From Oscillospiraceae bacterium (lineage in GTDB: Bacteria; Bacillota; Clostridia; Saccharofermentanales; Saccharofermentanaceae): a stretch of 9,683 nucleotides of DNA. The DNA lies in NCBI GenBank assembly GCA_902803695.1, contig CADCQX010000294.1:1-9683 (forward strand), read 5' to 3'. Of this stretch, positions 1-6,597 are shown one piece after another. Each line of letters opens with the position of its first letter. Positions within the stretch are counted from its first letter, which is position 1. Position numbers and translations under genes: made by a program. The notes under the pieces were generated by a model. It was given only the letters and a program-made list of their open reading frames with translations. It was not told the DNA's origin and searched no databases.

Positions 1-361
1 TGACATCGATCATGTCCGGAGTTGTCTTGGTGAATGCCAGGTCGATGTTATCGATATAGACGAGTCCCTGAGTAAAACCGAGATCGGCATTGCCGTCCTC
101 ATCCACTGTGATTCCCTCTGAAGTTTCTTCCGTGGTCTCTTCATTAGTAACTACGGTATTCTCCCCGGATGTTTCTGTTGTTTCATCTACGTGGATGTTG
201 ATAGTTGTCTCTGTTGTCTCATCTGTTGCGATCGTCTGGGTTTCCTCGGTATCCGTTGCTTTCTTCTTTCTTTTGCCGCTATCCTTGCTGTTGCAGCCTG
301 CTGCTGACAATACCATGGAAACTGCCATTAAACACACAATAATATTTCTGAACTTTTTCAT
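1..361 (-). CDS. Putative lipoprotein, N-terminal part (cut by window edge)
   Basis: The first 120 codons are visible; the gene runs off the left edge. It starts at the ATG at 361-359 behind an AGGAGG ribosome binding site nine bases upstream. The N-terminus is a type II signal peptide: basic MKKFRN, a hydrophobic stretch (residues 7-22) and a lipobox-like LSAAGC with Cys23 as the probable lipidated residue. The -3 Ala is less common than Leu but acceptable. A short basic patch (KRKKK, 30-34) follows, then a Thr/Glu-rich stalk (about 37-82) and the start of what looks like a folded domain (VDEDGNADLGF, VYIDNIDL). I do not recognise that domain and most of it is missing. The mature protein should sit on the outer face of the cytoplasmic membrane. 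It lies 79 bases downstream of the sigma-factor fusion gene and has its own copy of the same promoter-like element, so it is probably a regulon member or sensing partner. Lipoprotein call is strong; function unknown. Confidence 0.85.
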   Translation of the reverse strand, partial: MKKFRNIIVCLMAVSMVLSAAGCNSKDSGKRKKKATDTEETQTIATDETTETTINIHVDETTETSGENTVVTNEETTEETSEGITVDEDGNADLGFTQGLVYIDNIDLAFTKTTPDMIDV

Positions 362-382
362 TTTTCTAAACCTCCTGTATGT

Positions 383-424
383 GCATCTGCTTATATGACA
401 CACAGGAGGATAGAAATATTCGAA
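383..424 (-). promoter_or_regulatory. Putative ECF-type promoter of the lipoprotein gene
   Basis: On the minus strand this reads TTCGAATATTTC at the 5' end, TGTGTCATATA in the middle and CAGATGC at the 3' end. Aligned without gaps to the element before the sigma gene (2065-2106), 32 of 42 bases match, and mismatches cluster in the spacer. Taking CGAAT as -35 and TGTC(ATATA) as -10 gives a 17-base spacer, the usual layout for ECF sigma promoters (GGAAC-type -35, CGTC-type -10). It ends 21 bases before the lipoprotein ATG. The pairing with the adjacent sigma factor is inferred. Confidence 0.6.
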
Positions 425-440
425 ACTTTTTGAAAAAATT

Positions 441-2039
441 TTAAAGTTCTTCGATCTCGTATGTATATTCGAAGATCTGGAGGCCGGAATTATTCACTGC
501 AACCTTACGTACAAGCCTTCCTTCAGAGTCATATTCGTAGGTCAGGGTATAGTCGAGCTTAGTTCCGGAATAGTTCTCCACGGTAAGGATATTACCGTTA
601 TCATCATACGTATATATTTTTTTCTCGTTCATGAAACCGGTCTCTTCCTCGATGAGCTTGCCGTCAGCATCGTAGAGACGGGATTCGCCGGATTCCTTCA
701 TCTGCTGACTTAACATATCCCACGAGGTTACCTTCTCCAGGTAAGTTCCGTCATCGTTATAGATGTAATCGCTGTACCAGAAGACCTTGTCGCTCTCGTT
801 CGAATATCTGGTGACCTTTATGAGCCTTCCGAGATCGTCATATTCGTATACGAAATACTTGTCGACTTCGCCGATATTCATATAAAGATAACCGGTGTCT
901 ACACGTTCGATTCCATATGGACCATATGTGTAATCCTTAAACCGTCCGTATTGCTCGTCGGTATAATCCCAGAGTTCCTCTCTTGTTAGTTTTCCGCCTT
1001 CATAGATGAAATAGTCGGAGTGGGTCATCTCGCCGTTCTCGTTATATACGCAGTCGAGGACCATGTTGCCGTCAGCATCAAAGTACTGCTGGTCTCTCTT
1101 TTCGTCTCCGTTTGAGTCATGATAAGTTTCGTAACTTACATAACCGCCCTGAAGATTCAACTGATCAGGCGTCATGCCCTTTGAATTGATAGTTTTTTCC
1201 GTTTCTGTAATCTCAACGGTCTCTGTTATAGTCTCTCTTGTCTTGGATTTTGACTTTGACCGTTCATTTTTCGGGGCAAGCTTTTTATATGCGAAAAGGC
1301 CTGCGCCGCCGATAGCTATTACGGCTGCTACTCCTATTGCCGCGCCTTTGATCACTGTGGCTGTTGCCGTTGTTTTCGCAGCCGTTGCTGCTGAGGTTCC
1401 CGCTGCTGCCTTTGTTGATGCGGCCATGCTAAGTAAAGATGCCGGCATAGGTTTGAAAGGTATCTGCTCGGCCTCTTTTTCGAAAAGCAATGTCAAGAAC
1501 GGGATGCCCACAAACAGCTTATCCTTATTATCTTTTTCATACTTTTCAACCTCCTTCTTGATCTTCTTCTTGGCATAGTTCAAGCGGGACAGAACAGTTC
1601 CCTGAGGTATATTCATCTTCTCGGCGATCTCTTTTATAGACATCTCGTCGAAGTAGAAAAGAATGATGGTCATCGCGGTCTCTTCCGAGAGAGTATTATT
1701 GATGATATCCATAATGATCTTTCTTTTCTCGGCAGTCTCAGCCATGGATTCCGGAAGGAAATCCTCTCCAACTGCTTCCGTGTCATCGAAAAATTCATCG
1801 TCTGCGTTGAAAGTCCTGGTCCTCGTAAGGATATTCAGGCACTTGTTGGCAGCGATCTTTTTGACCCAGCCTATCGCCTTGGCCTTATCCTTAAGGGAAT
1901 CATAACTGTTATAGGCGGTGATGAATGTATCCTGAACAACATCCTCTGCTTCTTCCTTGTTCTTGAGAAGGGAGAGGGCTGTCCAATACACCGACTTATA
2001 CGCGTCGTTATAAAGTTTTTCGAGTTCTTGTTCTGTCAT
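441..2039 (-). CDS. ECF sigma factor fused to a membrane anchor and YD-repeat ectodomain
   Basis: A 532-residue protein, about three times a normal ECF sigma factor. Residues 5-73 are sigma region 2 (AEDVVQDTFITAY, GWVKKIAANKCLNIL). Residues 105-165 are region 4, with a helix-turn-helix (MSIKEIAEKMNIPQGTVLSR). An Ala/Thr-rich segment (about 199-229) leads to one transmembrane helix (about 231-251) followed by basic KK. A Ser/Lys then Thr/Glu-rich stalk (257-287) precedes an ectodomain (298-532) with roughly eight degenerate YD/RHS-like units, such as YEYDDLGRLIKV (398), YTYDDNGNILTV (476) and YEYDSEGRLVRKV (501). Predicted topology is sigma domain inside, repeats outside. Start ATG lies 11 bases after AAGGAGG. 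No separate anti-sigma gene is next to it, so the fused part may provide control, for example release by proteolysis (inference). The same 42-base element precedes it and the lipoprotein gene, suggesting autoregulation. Domain calls are confident; the signal sensed is unknown. Confidence 0.9.
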   Translation of the reverse strand: MTEQELEKLYNDAYKSVYWTALSLLKNKEEAEDVVQDTFITAYNSYDSLKDKAKAIGWVKKIAANKCLNILTRTRTFNADDEFFDDTEAVGEDFLPESMAETAEKRKIIMDIINNTLSEETAMTIILFYFDEMSIKEIAEKMNIPQGTVLSRLNYAKKKIKKEVEKYEKDNKDKLFVGIPFLTLLFEKEAEQIPFKPMPASLLSMAASTKAAAGTSAATAAKTTATATVIKGAAIGVAAVIAIGGAGLFAYKKLAPKNERSKSKSKTRETITETVEITETEKTINSKGMTPDQLNLQGGYVSYETYHDSNGDEKRDQQYFDADGNMVLDCVYNENGEMTHSDYFIYEGGKLTREELWDYTDEQYGRFKDYTYGPYGIERVDTGYLYMNIGEVDKYFVYEYDDLGRLIKVTRYSNESDKVFWYSDYIYNDDGTYLEKVTSWDMLSQQMKESGESRLYDADGKLIEEETGFMNEKKIYTYDDNGNILTVENYSGTKLDYTLTYEYDSEGRLVRKVAVNNSGLQIFEYTYEIEEL

Positions 2040-2064
2040 GTCTTTTTATGCCTCCTTGATTTCC

Positions 2065-2106
2065 GCATCTGTCTATATGACACATAAGGAAACCGAATTA
2101 TTCGAA
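2065..2106 (-). promoter_or_regulatory. Putative autoregulated ECF-type promoter of the sigma-fusion gene
   Basis: On the minus strand this starts TTCGAATAATTC, contains TGTGTCATATA and ends CAGATGC, matching the element before the lipoprotein gene at 32 of 42 positions with no gap. CGAAT as -35 and TGTC as -10 are 17 bases apart, as in ECF promoters. It lies in the 80-base gap between garK and the sigma gene and ends 25 bases before the sigma ATG. Conservation extends past the -10 box (CAGATGC), into the probable start of the transcript, and could include another regulator's site. Autoregulation is inferred from position and is a common property of ECF sigma genes. Confidence 0.6.
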
Positions 2107-2119
2107 GGATAATTAGATT

Positions 2120-3199
2120 TTATATTATTATTCTCAAAAGTTCTTCCGATGTCTTTCTTACACTCGCAATTGCCGAGTTAGTTTCAAGGCTTTTATCGGT
2201 AAGTTCGGCGATAGAGCTGATGCCCATATCAAGGCATCTTTCATAACCTTCGCCGAGACAACCTGCGATAGCATATACCGGCTTACCATACTTTTTGGCA
2301 AGCATCGTAACTTCCATCGGACCTTTGCCGTTACAGGTCTGACCGTCCATGCGGCCTTCTCCCGTGATTACTATGTCCGCATCCTTGATCTTATCTTCCA
2401 GGCCGACTTCCTCAGTAAAGAATTTGGCTCCCGATACGATCCTTCCTCCAAGAAAGTTCTTGAGCGCGAAGCTCAGGCCACCTGCAGCGCCCGTGCCTCT
2501 TTCCATTGGGTCCATCGAGAAGAACTTCGCAAACTTCATGAGAAGACTGTCCATAACGACCACATCTTCCTCGCTCGCGCCTTTCTGCGGACCATACACA
2601 TGACTGGCTCCATTAGGGCCGCAAAGAGGATTTGTCACGTCGGAGGCGATGATTATCTCGGCATTTATATCGATCATTGATATCCTGTCGGCATCCTGAA
2701 GATCCTTAAGACCGATGACTCCCGGCCTGATATCATTTCCGTTTCTGTCGGTAAGCTTCATCCCCAGCGCCTGCAAAACTCCTGCACCGCCGTCGTTTGT
2801 GGCGCTTCCGCCCAGGCAGATGATGAGCTTTTTATAACCGCTTTGAAGCGCATCTTTAATAAGCTCGCCCGTGCCGTAGGTGGTCGCTCTCATAGGGTCG
2901 AGCTCGTCAATGAGCGTCAGCCCTGAGGCCTTGGCCATCTCTATATATGCTTTTTCTCCCGAAAACATGTAATACGAATCGACGGGTTCACCCAGAGGAC
3001 CCGATACAGTAAGCTTCTTCTTTTTGCCTTTGACATAGGGCAGAAGCTCGTCTATGGTTCCTTCGCCGCCGTCGGCCAGAGGCAGGACTTCTATCTGAAG
3101 CGAAGGATCAACGGCAAGGAAACCTTCCTTAACGGCTTTTCCTGCCTGTGTGGATGTCATGCTCCCCTTGAATGAATCCATTGCTATAACTATCTTCAT
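2120..3199 (-). CDS. garK: Glycerate 2-kinase (GarK/GlxK family)
   Basis: A 359-residue cytoplasmic kinase expected to phosphorylate D-glycerate with ATP to 2-phosphoglycerate, feeding glyoxylate, serine or sugar-acid breakdown into lower glycolysis. Family landmarks occur in order: MDSFKGSMTS (7-16), PLADGGEGT (40-48), GTGELI (109-114), the glycine-rich LGGSATNDGGAG (129-140), SDVTNPLCGPNGA (186-198) and TGEGRMDGQ (279-287). Length is slightly short of the usual roughly 370-380 residues, but both ends look complete. The ATG at 3199 follows AAGGAG by eight bases. It is transcribed away from metG. The sigma-fusion gene follows 80 bases downstream on the same strand but has its own promoter-like element, so a functional link between the two is not implied. 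No other glycerate-pathway gene is visible. The family is sure; the symbol could equally be glxK. Confidence 0.95.
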   Translation of the reverse strand: MKIVIAMDSFKGSMTSTQAGKAVKEGFLAVDPSLQIEVLPLADGGEGTIDELLPYVKGKKKKLTVSGPLGEPVDSYYMFSGEKAYIEMAKASGLTLIDELDPMRATTYGTGELIKDALQSGYKKLIICLGGSATNDGGAGVLQALGMKLTDRNGNDIRPGVIGLKDLQDADRISMIDINAEIIIASDVTNPLCGPNGASHVYGPQKGASEEDVVVMDSLLMKFAKFFSMDPMERGTGAAGGLSFALKNFLGGRIVSGAKFFTEEVGLEDKIKDADIVITGEGRMDGQTCNGKGPMEVTMLAKKYGKPVYAIAGCLGEGYERCLDMGISSIAELTDKSLETNSAIASVRKTSEELLRIII

Positions 3200-3221
3200 A
3201 AACTTCTCTCCTTACGCTCTT

Positions 3222-3249
3222 ATTATTCAGATTTGGGAAGTTTTTTCAA
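3222..3249 (-). promoter_or_regulatory. Candidate promoter for garK
   Basis: On the minus strand, TTGAAA (3249-3244) is followed after 16 bases by AATAAT (3227-3222), a fair sigma-A-like pair. The implied start site is only about 16 bases before the garK ATG, so the leader would barely hold the ribosome binding site. That short leader keeps the call tentative. Confidence 0.4.
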
Positions 3250-3273
3250 GTTTTCGGGAAGAAGAATCCTCTT

Positions 3274-3302
3274 TTGACTTATATAGGAAGACAATCTATA
3301 AT
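3274..3302 (+). promoter_or_regulatory. Housekeeping (sigma-A) promoter for metG operon
   Basis: TTGACT (3274-3279) and a perfect TATAAT (3297-3302) are separated by 17 bases, one mismatch from the full consensus. The start of transcription should fall near 3309, leaving a leader of about 27 bases. That is too short for a T-box or a SAM riboswitch, and none is visible, so methionine-responsive leader control of this metG is not supported. Confidence 0.87.
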
Positions 3303-3319
3303 AAGATGTTATCTTATTA
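3299..3319. promoter_or_regulatory. Perfect palindrome over the metG -10 box and start site (possible operator)
   Basis: The arms TAATAAGAT (3299-3307) and ATCTTATTA (3311-3319) are exact reverse complements around a GTT centre. The palindrome takes in the last four bases of the -10 box, the predicted start site and the first base of the ribosome binding site. A DNA-binding repressor there would block transcription. An RNA hairpin is less likely because transcription should start near the centre, leaving out most of the left arm. Confidence 0.5.
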
Positions 3320-3327
3320 GGAGGTGG
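3319..3327 (+). promoter_or_regulatory. Ribosome binding site that fixes the metG start
   Basis: AGGAGGTGG lies eight bases before the ATG at 3336. An in-frame GTG at 3324 would add four residues (VFT follows it) but falls inside this site, so it cannot be the start used. The ATG start gives MSEQKKFYIT directly before the conserved TPIYYPSGNPHIGH. Confidence 0.9.
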
Positions 3328-3335
3328 TATTTACC

Positions 3336-5276
3336 ATGTCAGAACAAAAGAAGTTTTACATTACAACCCCGATCTATTATCCGTCGGGCAATCCACACAT
3401 TGGTCACTGTTATACAACACTTGCTTGCGATGTTGTCGCAAGACTCAAGCGAATGCAGGGCATGGATGTAATGTTTCTGACAGGTACTGATGAGCACGGT
3501 CAGAAGATCGAAGACAAGGCTAAGGAAGCCGGTGTCACACCTCAAAAGTATGTCGATGATATCGTTGCCAACTTCAAGAAGCTCTGGGAACTTCTCGGTA
3601 TCAGCTACGACAGATATATCAGAACAACAGATCCATATCACGTAGAGAGTGTTCAGAAGATATTCAAGGAACTCTATGACAGAGGATATATCTACAAGGG
3701 CGAGTACACAGGTAAGTACTGTAAGCCTTGCGAGTCTTTCTGGACAGAGAGCCAGCTCGTTGACGGCAAGTGCCCTGACTGCGGCAGAGAGTGCGTTGAT
3801 GCTTCCGAGGAAGCATACTTCTTTAAGCTCTCTCAGTTCGGACCTAAGCTCGAGAAGCTCCTTACAGACGAAGAGCTCGATTTCCTTGAGCCTAAGTCCA
3901 GAGTTAACGAGATGATCAATAACTTCATCAAGCCTGGTCTTCAGGATCTCTGCGTTTCCAGAACAAGCTTTACATGGGGTATTCCTGTAACATTCGATCC
4001 TGGTCACGTTGTATACGTATGGATCGATGCACTTTCCAACTATATCACCGCTTTGGGATATGGTAACAGCGAATATAACGACTTTGAAAAGTATTGGCCT
4101 GCTGATATCCACGTAATGGCTAAGGAGATCATCAGATTCCATACTCTCATCTGGCCTGCAATGCTCATGGCCCTTGATATCCCGCTCCCGAAGAAGGTTA
4201 TCGGTCACGGCTGGATCACATTCGGCGGCGGCAAGATGAGTAAGTCATCCGGTAACGTAATCGATCCGTTCGTTCTTTGCGACAGATACGGTGTTGATGC
4301 ATTGAGATATCATCTCCTCCGTGAGATGCCTTTCGGTGCTGATGCTCCATATACAAATGAGATGATGTTCAACAGGATCAACAGCGACCTTGCTAACGAT
4401 CTCGGAAACCTCGTTTCCAGAACAGTTGCAATGGTATTTAAGTACTTCGACGGCAAGCTTCCTTCCGACAGGGAAGTTGAGGCTTTGGATGAAGAGGTCC
4501 TCTCAATGTTTGATGCACTTCCTTCAGAAGTCATCAAGGACTTTGAGACACTTCATATCGCTGACGGTCTCGAGAAGATCTTCAGATGCATCGCTAGAGC
4601 TAACAAGTACATCGATGAGACAGCTCCATGGGTACTTGCTAAGGACGAGAGCAAGAAAGCTAGACTTGCAACAGTTCTTTATAATCTCCTTGATTGCGTA
4701 AGAAGAGCATCTATCCTCTTGAGCCCTGTAATGCCTCATATCTGTCCTAAGATCTTTGAGCAGATCGGTGCAACAGCCGAGAATACAACTCTCGATGCTG
4801 CATCCGTAAGAGGTGCTCTTGCTAATGACGTTGAAGTTAAGAAGGGTGAGGTTCTCTTCCCGAGAATAGATATCGAGAAGGAACTTAAGGAACTCGAAGC
4901 TCTTAGCCCTAAGAAAGAAGAGAAGGGCAAGGACCTTGAGCCACTTAAGGAACCGTGCGTTTTCGATGATTTCATGAAGCTCGATATCAGAGCAGGTAAG
5001 GTCCTCGAGTGCGAGAACGTACCTAAGTCTGATAAGCTTTTGAAGTTTAAGCTTGATGACGGATTCGGTGAGAGACAGATCCTCTCCGGAATCGCTAAGT
5101 ACTATAAGCCTGAAGAACTTATCGGCAAGACGGTTGCAATGATCGTTAACTTCCCGCCGAGAAAGATGATGGGCTATGAGAGTAACGGTATGATCCTTTC
5201 TGCTAGAGCAGAGGACGGCGGTTACAGAGTAGTTGAGCTTAACGAGGACGTTAAGCCGGGAGCAGACATTTCCTGA
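3336..5276 (+). CDS. metG: Methionyl-tRNA synthetase
   Basis: A 646-residue class I synthetase that charges tRNA-Met in the cytoplasm. Visible landmarks: the HIGH signature in PSGNPHIGH (16-24); a zinc knuckle with Cys129, Cys132, Cys146 and Cys149 (CKPC, CPDC); the WGIPV region (214-218); VYVWIDALSNYI (226-237); and KMSKS (300-304) within GGGKMSKSSGNV. The alpha-helical anticodon-binding domain follows. A Lys/Glu-rich linker (about 515-540) leads to a C-terminal Trbp111/EMAP-II-like tRNA-binding domain (543-646; FMKLDIRAGKV, NFPPRKMMGYESNGMIL), the dimerising form common in Firmicutes. Full length and intact. Codon use is strongly biased (Arg almost always AGA, many CTC Leu), as in highly expressed genes and unlike the genes that follow. 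It is the first gene of a seven-gene same-strand run, with tatD starting one base after its stop. Confidence 0.98.
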   Translation: MSEQKKFYITTPIYYPSGNPHIGHCYTTLACDVVARLKRMQGMDVMFLTGTDEHGQKIEDKAKEAGVTPQKYVDDIVANFKKLWELLGISYDRYIRTTDPYHVESVQKIFKELYDRGYIYKGEYTGKYCKPCESFWTESQLVDGKCPDCGRECVDASEEAYFFKLSQFGPKLEKLLTDEELDFLEPKSRVNEMINNFIKPGLQDLCVSRTSFTWGIPVTFDPGHVVYVWIDALSNYITALGYGNSEYNDFEKYWPADIHVMAKEIIRFHTLIWPAMLMALDIPLPKKVIGHGWITFGGGKMSKSSGNVIDPFVLCDRYGVDALRYHLLREMPFGADAPYTNEMMFNRINSDLANDLGNLVSRTVAMVFKYFDGKLPSDREVEALDEEVLSMFDALPSEVIKDFETLHIADGLEKIFRCIARANKYIDETAPWVLAKDESKKARLATVLYNLLDCVRRASILLSPVMPHICPKIFEQIGATAENTTLDAASVRGALANDVEVKKGEVLFPRIDIEKELKELEALSPKKEEKGKDLEPLKEPCVFDDFMKLDIRAGKVLECENVPKSDKLLKFKLDDGFGERQILSGIAKYYKPEELIGKTVAMIVNFPPRKMMGYESNGMILSARAEDGGYRVVELNEDVKPGADIS

Positions 5277-5277
5277 T

Positions 5278-6129
5278 ATGAGCAAGAAACACAAGGTCTG
5301 GTACGAAGGTTCATTGAAGGGTGTTTTCGATACTCACGCACATCTTTATGATCGAAGATATGAGGAGAAGGGCGTAAGTGTCGGATCTCTTTTGGAGAAC
5401 GCGGCGAATGCCGGAGTCGATAAGATCTTGATTCCTGCTGATAACTTAAATACTTCCCGTCTGGCGACAGGTTTGGCTTCAGAATATAACGGGACTTCGG
5501 GTGTCAGCATCTGGGCTTCCGTAGGAGTTCATCCTCACGAGGCTTCGTCTTACAATAGTGAGATCGAATCAGAACTTCGTAAGCTCATCGAAGATCGTGA
5601 GAAGAACAGGATAGTTGCTATCGGAGAGATCGGTCTTGATTATTACTATGACTTTTCTCCGAGGGATGTCCAGAAGGATGTTTTCGAGAAGCAGATAGAA
5701 CTTGCTTACGAGACCGGCCTTCCGTTTATCCTTCATGAGAGGGATGCGACGGGTGACTGTCTGACTATACTGAAGGAAGCATATAAAAACGGTAAGCTTC
5801 GTAAGAACCCGGGTGTGTGCCACTGCTGTTCGATGTCGGTCGAGGCGGCGGGCGAACTCATCAAGATGGGTTTTTTCATCGGTTTTGACGGACCGTTGAC
5901 TTATAACAATAACAGAAAAGGCGTCGAGCTTTGCGCGGCCTGCCCTGAGGACAGGATAGTCGCAGAGACCGACAGTCCTTATCTGACACCTGAGCCGAAC
6001 AGGGGAAGGACAAATGAATCGGCATTTACGCCATTCGTGATCGAGAGAATGGCTGAGATCCGCGGTGTGACGCCTGAACAGATGGCAAAGATCACTTCGG
6101 ATAACGGAATAAGACTTTACGAGATATAA
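5278..6129 (+). CDS. tatD: TatD-family metal-dependent hydrolase (YabD-like)
   Basis: A 283-residue amidohydrolase-superfamily TIM-barrel protein; family members act as divalent-metal DNases/3'-5' exonucleases in the cytoplasm. Expected metal ligands are present: His20 and His22 in FDTHAHLYD, Glu117 in IGEIGLDYY, His153 in ILHERDA, His182 in GVCHCCS and Asp232 in AETDSPYL. The ATG lies one base after the metG stop and there is no strong ribosome binding site (GGGAG about 15 bases away), so translation is probably coupled to metG. This start gives a tail of about 15 residues before the usual family N-terminus; a TTG at 5314 would give the typical length but is poorly supported. metG-tatD order is common in Firmicutes, often followed by rnmV and ksgA. 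Those two are absent here, replaced by membrane-protein genes. Family is certain; physiological substrate is not. Confidence 0.95.
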   Translation: MSKKHKVWYEGSLKGVFDTHAHLYDRRYEEKGVSVGSLLENAANAGVDKILIPADNLNTSRLATGLASEYNGTSGVSIWASVGVHPHEASSYNSEIESELRKLIEDREKNRIVAIGEIGLDYYYDFSPRDVQKDVFEKQIELAYETGLPFILHERDATGDCLTILKEAYKNGKLRKNPGVCHCCSMSVEAAGELIKMGFFIGFDGPLTYNNNRKGVELCAACPEDRIVAETDSPYLTPEPNRGRTNESAFTPFVIERMAEIRGVTPEQMAKITSDNGIRLYEI

Positions 6130-6144
6130 GCAAAGGAGAGCTTT

Positions 6145-6597
6145 ATGAGTAAAAAGGATAAGACGCTCATTGTTGTTACCATTATATTGATATTGGTATT
6201 GATCGGAGGCTTCGTCTGGGACAATAACAAATTCGTTCTGGGCAGGACTTTGAAGATCGATATCACTGAAGATATGGATGTCATATCCATGAACAAAGTC
6301 GGTATCCTTTATTATCGTAAAGCATATGAGGCCAGGATCCGTCTCCCACGCGATAATGCCGAGACGCTTCTGACTAAGCTCATACAGGTCTATAAGTGTG
6401 ATGCTGATATCATGTCCTATACTGATTATCAGTCCTTTGCCGGTTCCACGTTTAAGAAGGAACTCGTAAAACCTGTTCCGGAAGCAAATACGGAGGTTGC
6501 GGTCATTAAGGCCACCGACGGAGATCATATGGTTACCTTTATGCTTGATGTCGAAAACAGTAATGATGCGTTCCTCTACATCTACTACTACAGATGA
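6145..6597 (+). CDS. Small membrane-anchored protein of unknown function
   Basis: A 150-residue protein I do not recognise. It has a basic start (MSKKDK), one strongly hydrophobic helix (about 7-25, TLIVVTIILILVLIGGFVW) and a soluble domain of about 120 residues with mixed beta/alpha character (LKIDITEDMDVISM, YEARIRLPRDNAETLLTKLI, EVAVIKATDGDHMVTFML) ending in an aromatic YIYYYR. There is no lipobox Cys after the helix, so it should be a signal-anchor protein with the domain outside the cell. The ATG follows AAGGAG with good spacing. The stop overlaps the start of the Lgt-like gene (ATGA, 4 bases), implying coupled translation and perhaps a shared job in the membrane. The gene itself is secure from start signal, overlap and codon structure; no function is assigned. 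Confidence 0.82.
   Translation: MSKKDKTLIVVTIILILVLIGGFVWDNNKFVLGRTLKIDITEDMDVISMNKVGILYYRKAYEARIRLPRDNAETLLTKLIQVYKCDADIMSYTDYQSFAGSTFKKELVKPVPEANTEVAVIKATDGDHMVTFMLDVENSNDAFLYIYYYR

Noticed and set aside
460..480. A third TTCGAATA match near the 3' end of the sigma gene
   Set aside because: It lies inside coding sequence and no TGTCATATA follows at the required distance, so it is not another copy of the ECF promoter.
1174..1578. A 134-codon plus-strand frame inside the sigma-fusion gene
   Set aside because: It is antisense to the Ala/Thr-rich region and membrane helix; its hydrophobic character is the mirror of GCN codons.
3303..3335. A T-box or SAM riboswitch before metG
   Set aside because: The gap from the -10 box to the ATG is about 33 bases, far too short for either, and no T-box sequence or specifier stem is visible.
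3339..4208. A 289-codon minus-strand open frame within metG
   Set aside because: metG is unmistakable on the plus strand; the antisense frame results from its strong codon bias and has no recognisable motif.
4524..5294. A 256-codon minus-strand open frame over the 3' part of metG
   Set aside because: Same reason: it is antisense to the anticodon-binding and tRNA-binding domains, with composition unlike a real protein.
5569..6528. A 319-codon open frame on the minus strand across tatD and the small membrane-protein gene
   Set aside because: It spans two well-supported genes and their junction on the opposite strand and shows no family motif or convincing start signal. It reflects codon composition of the real genes.
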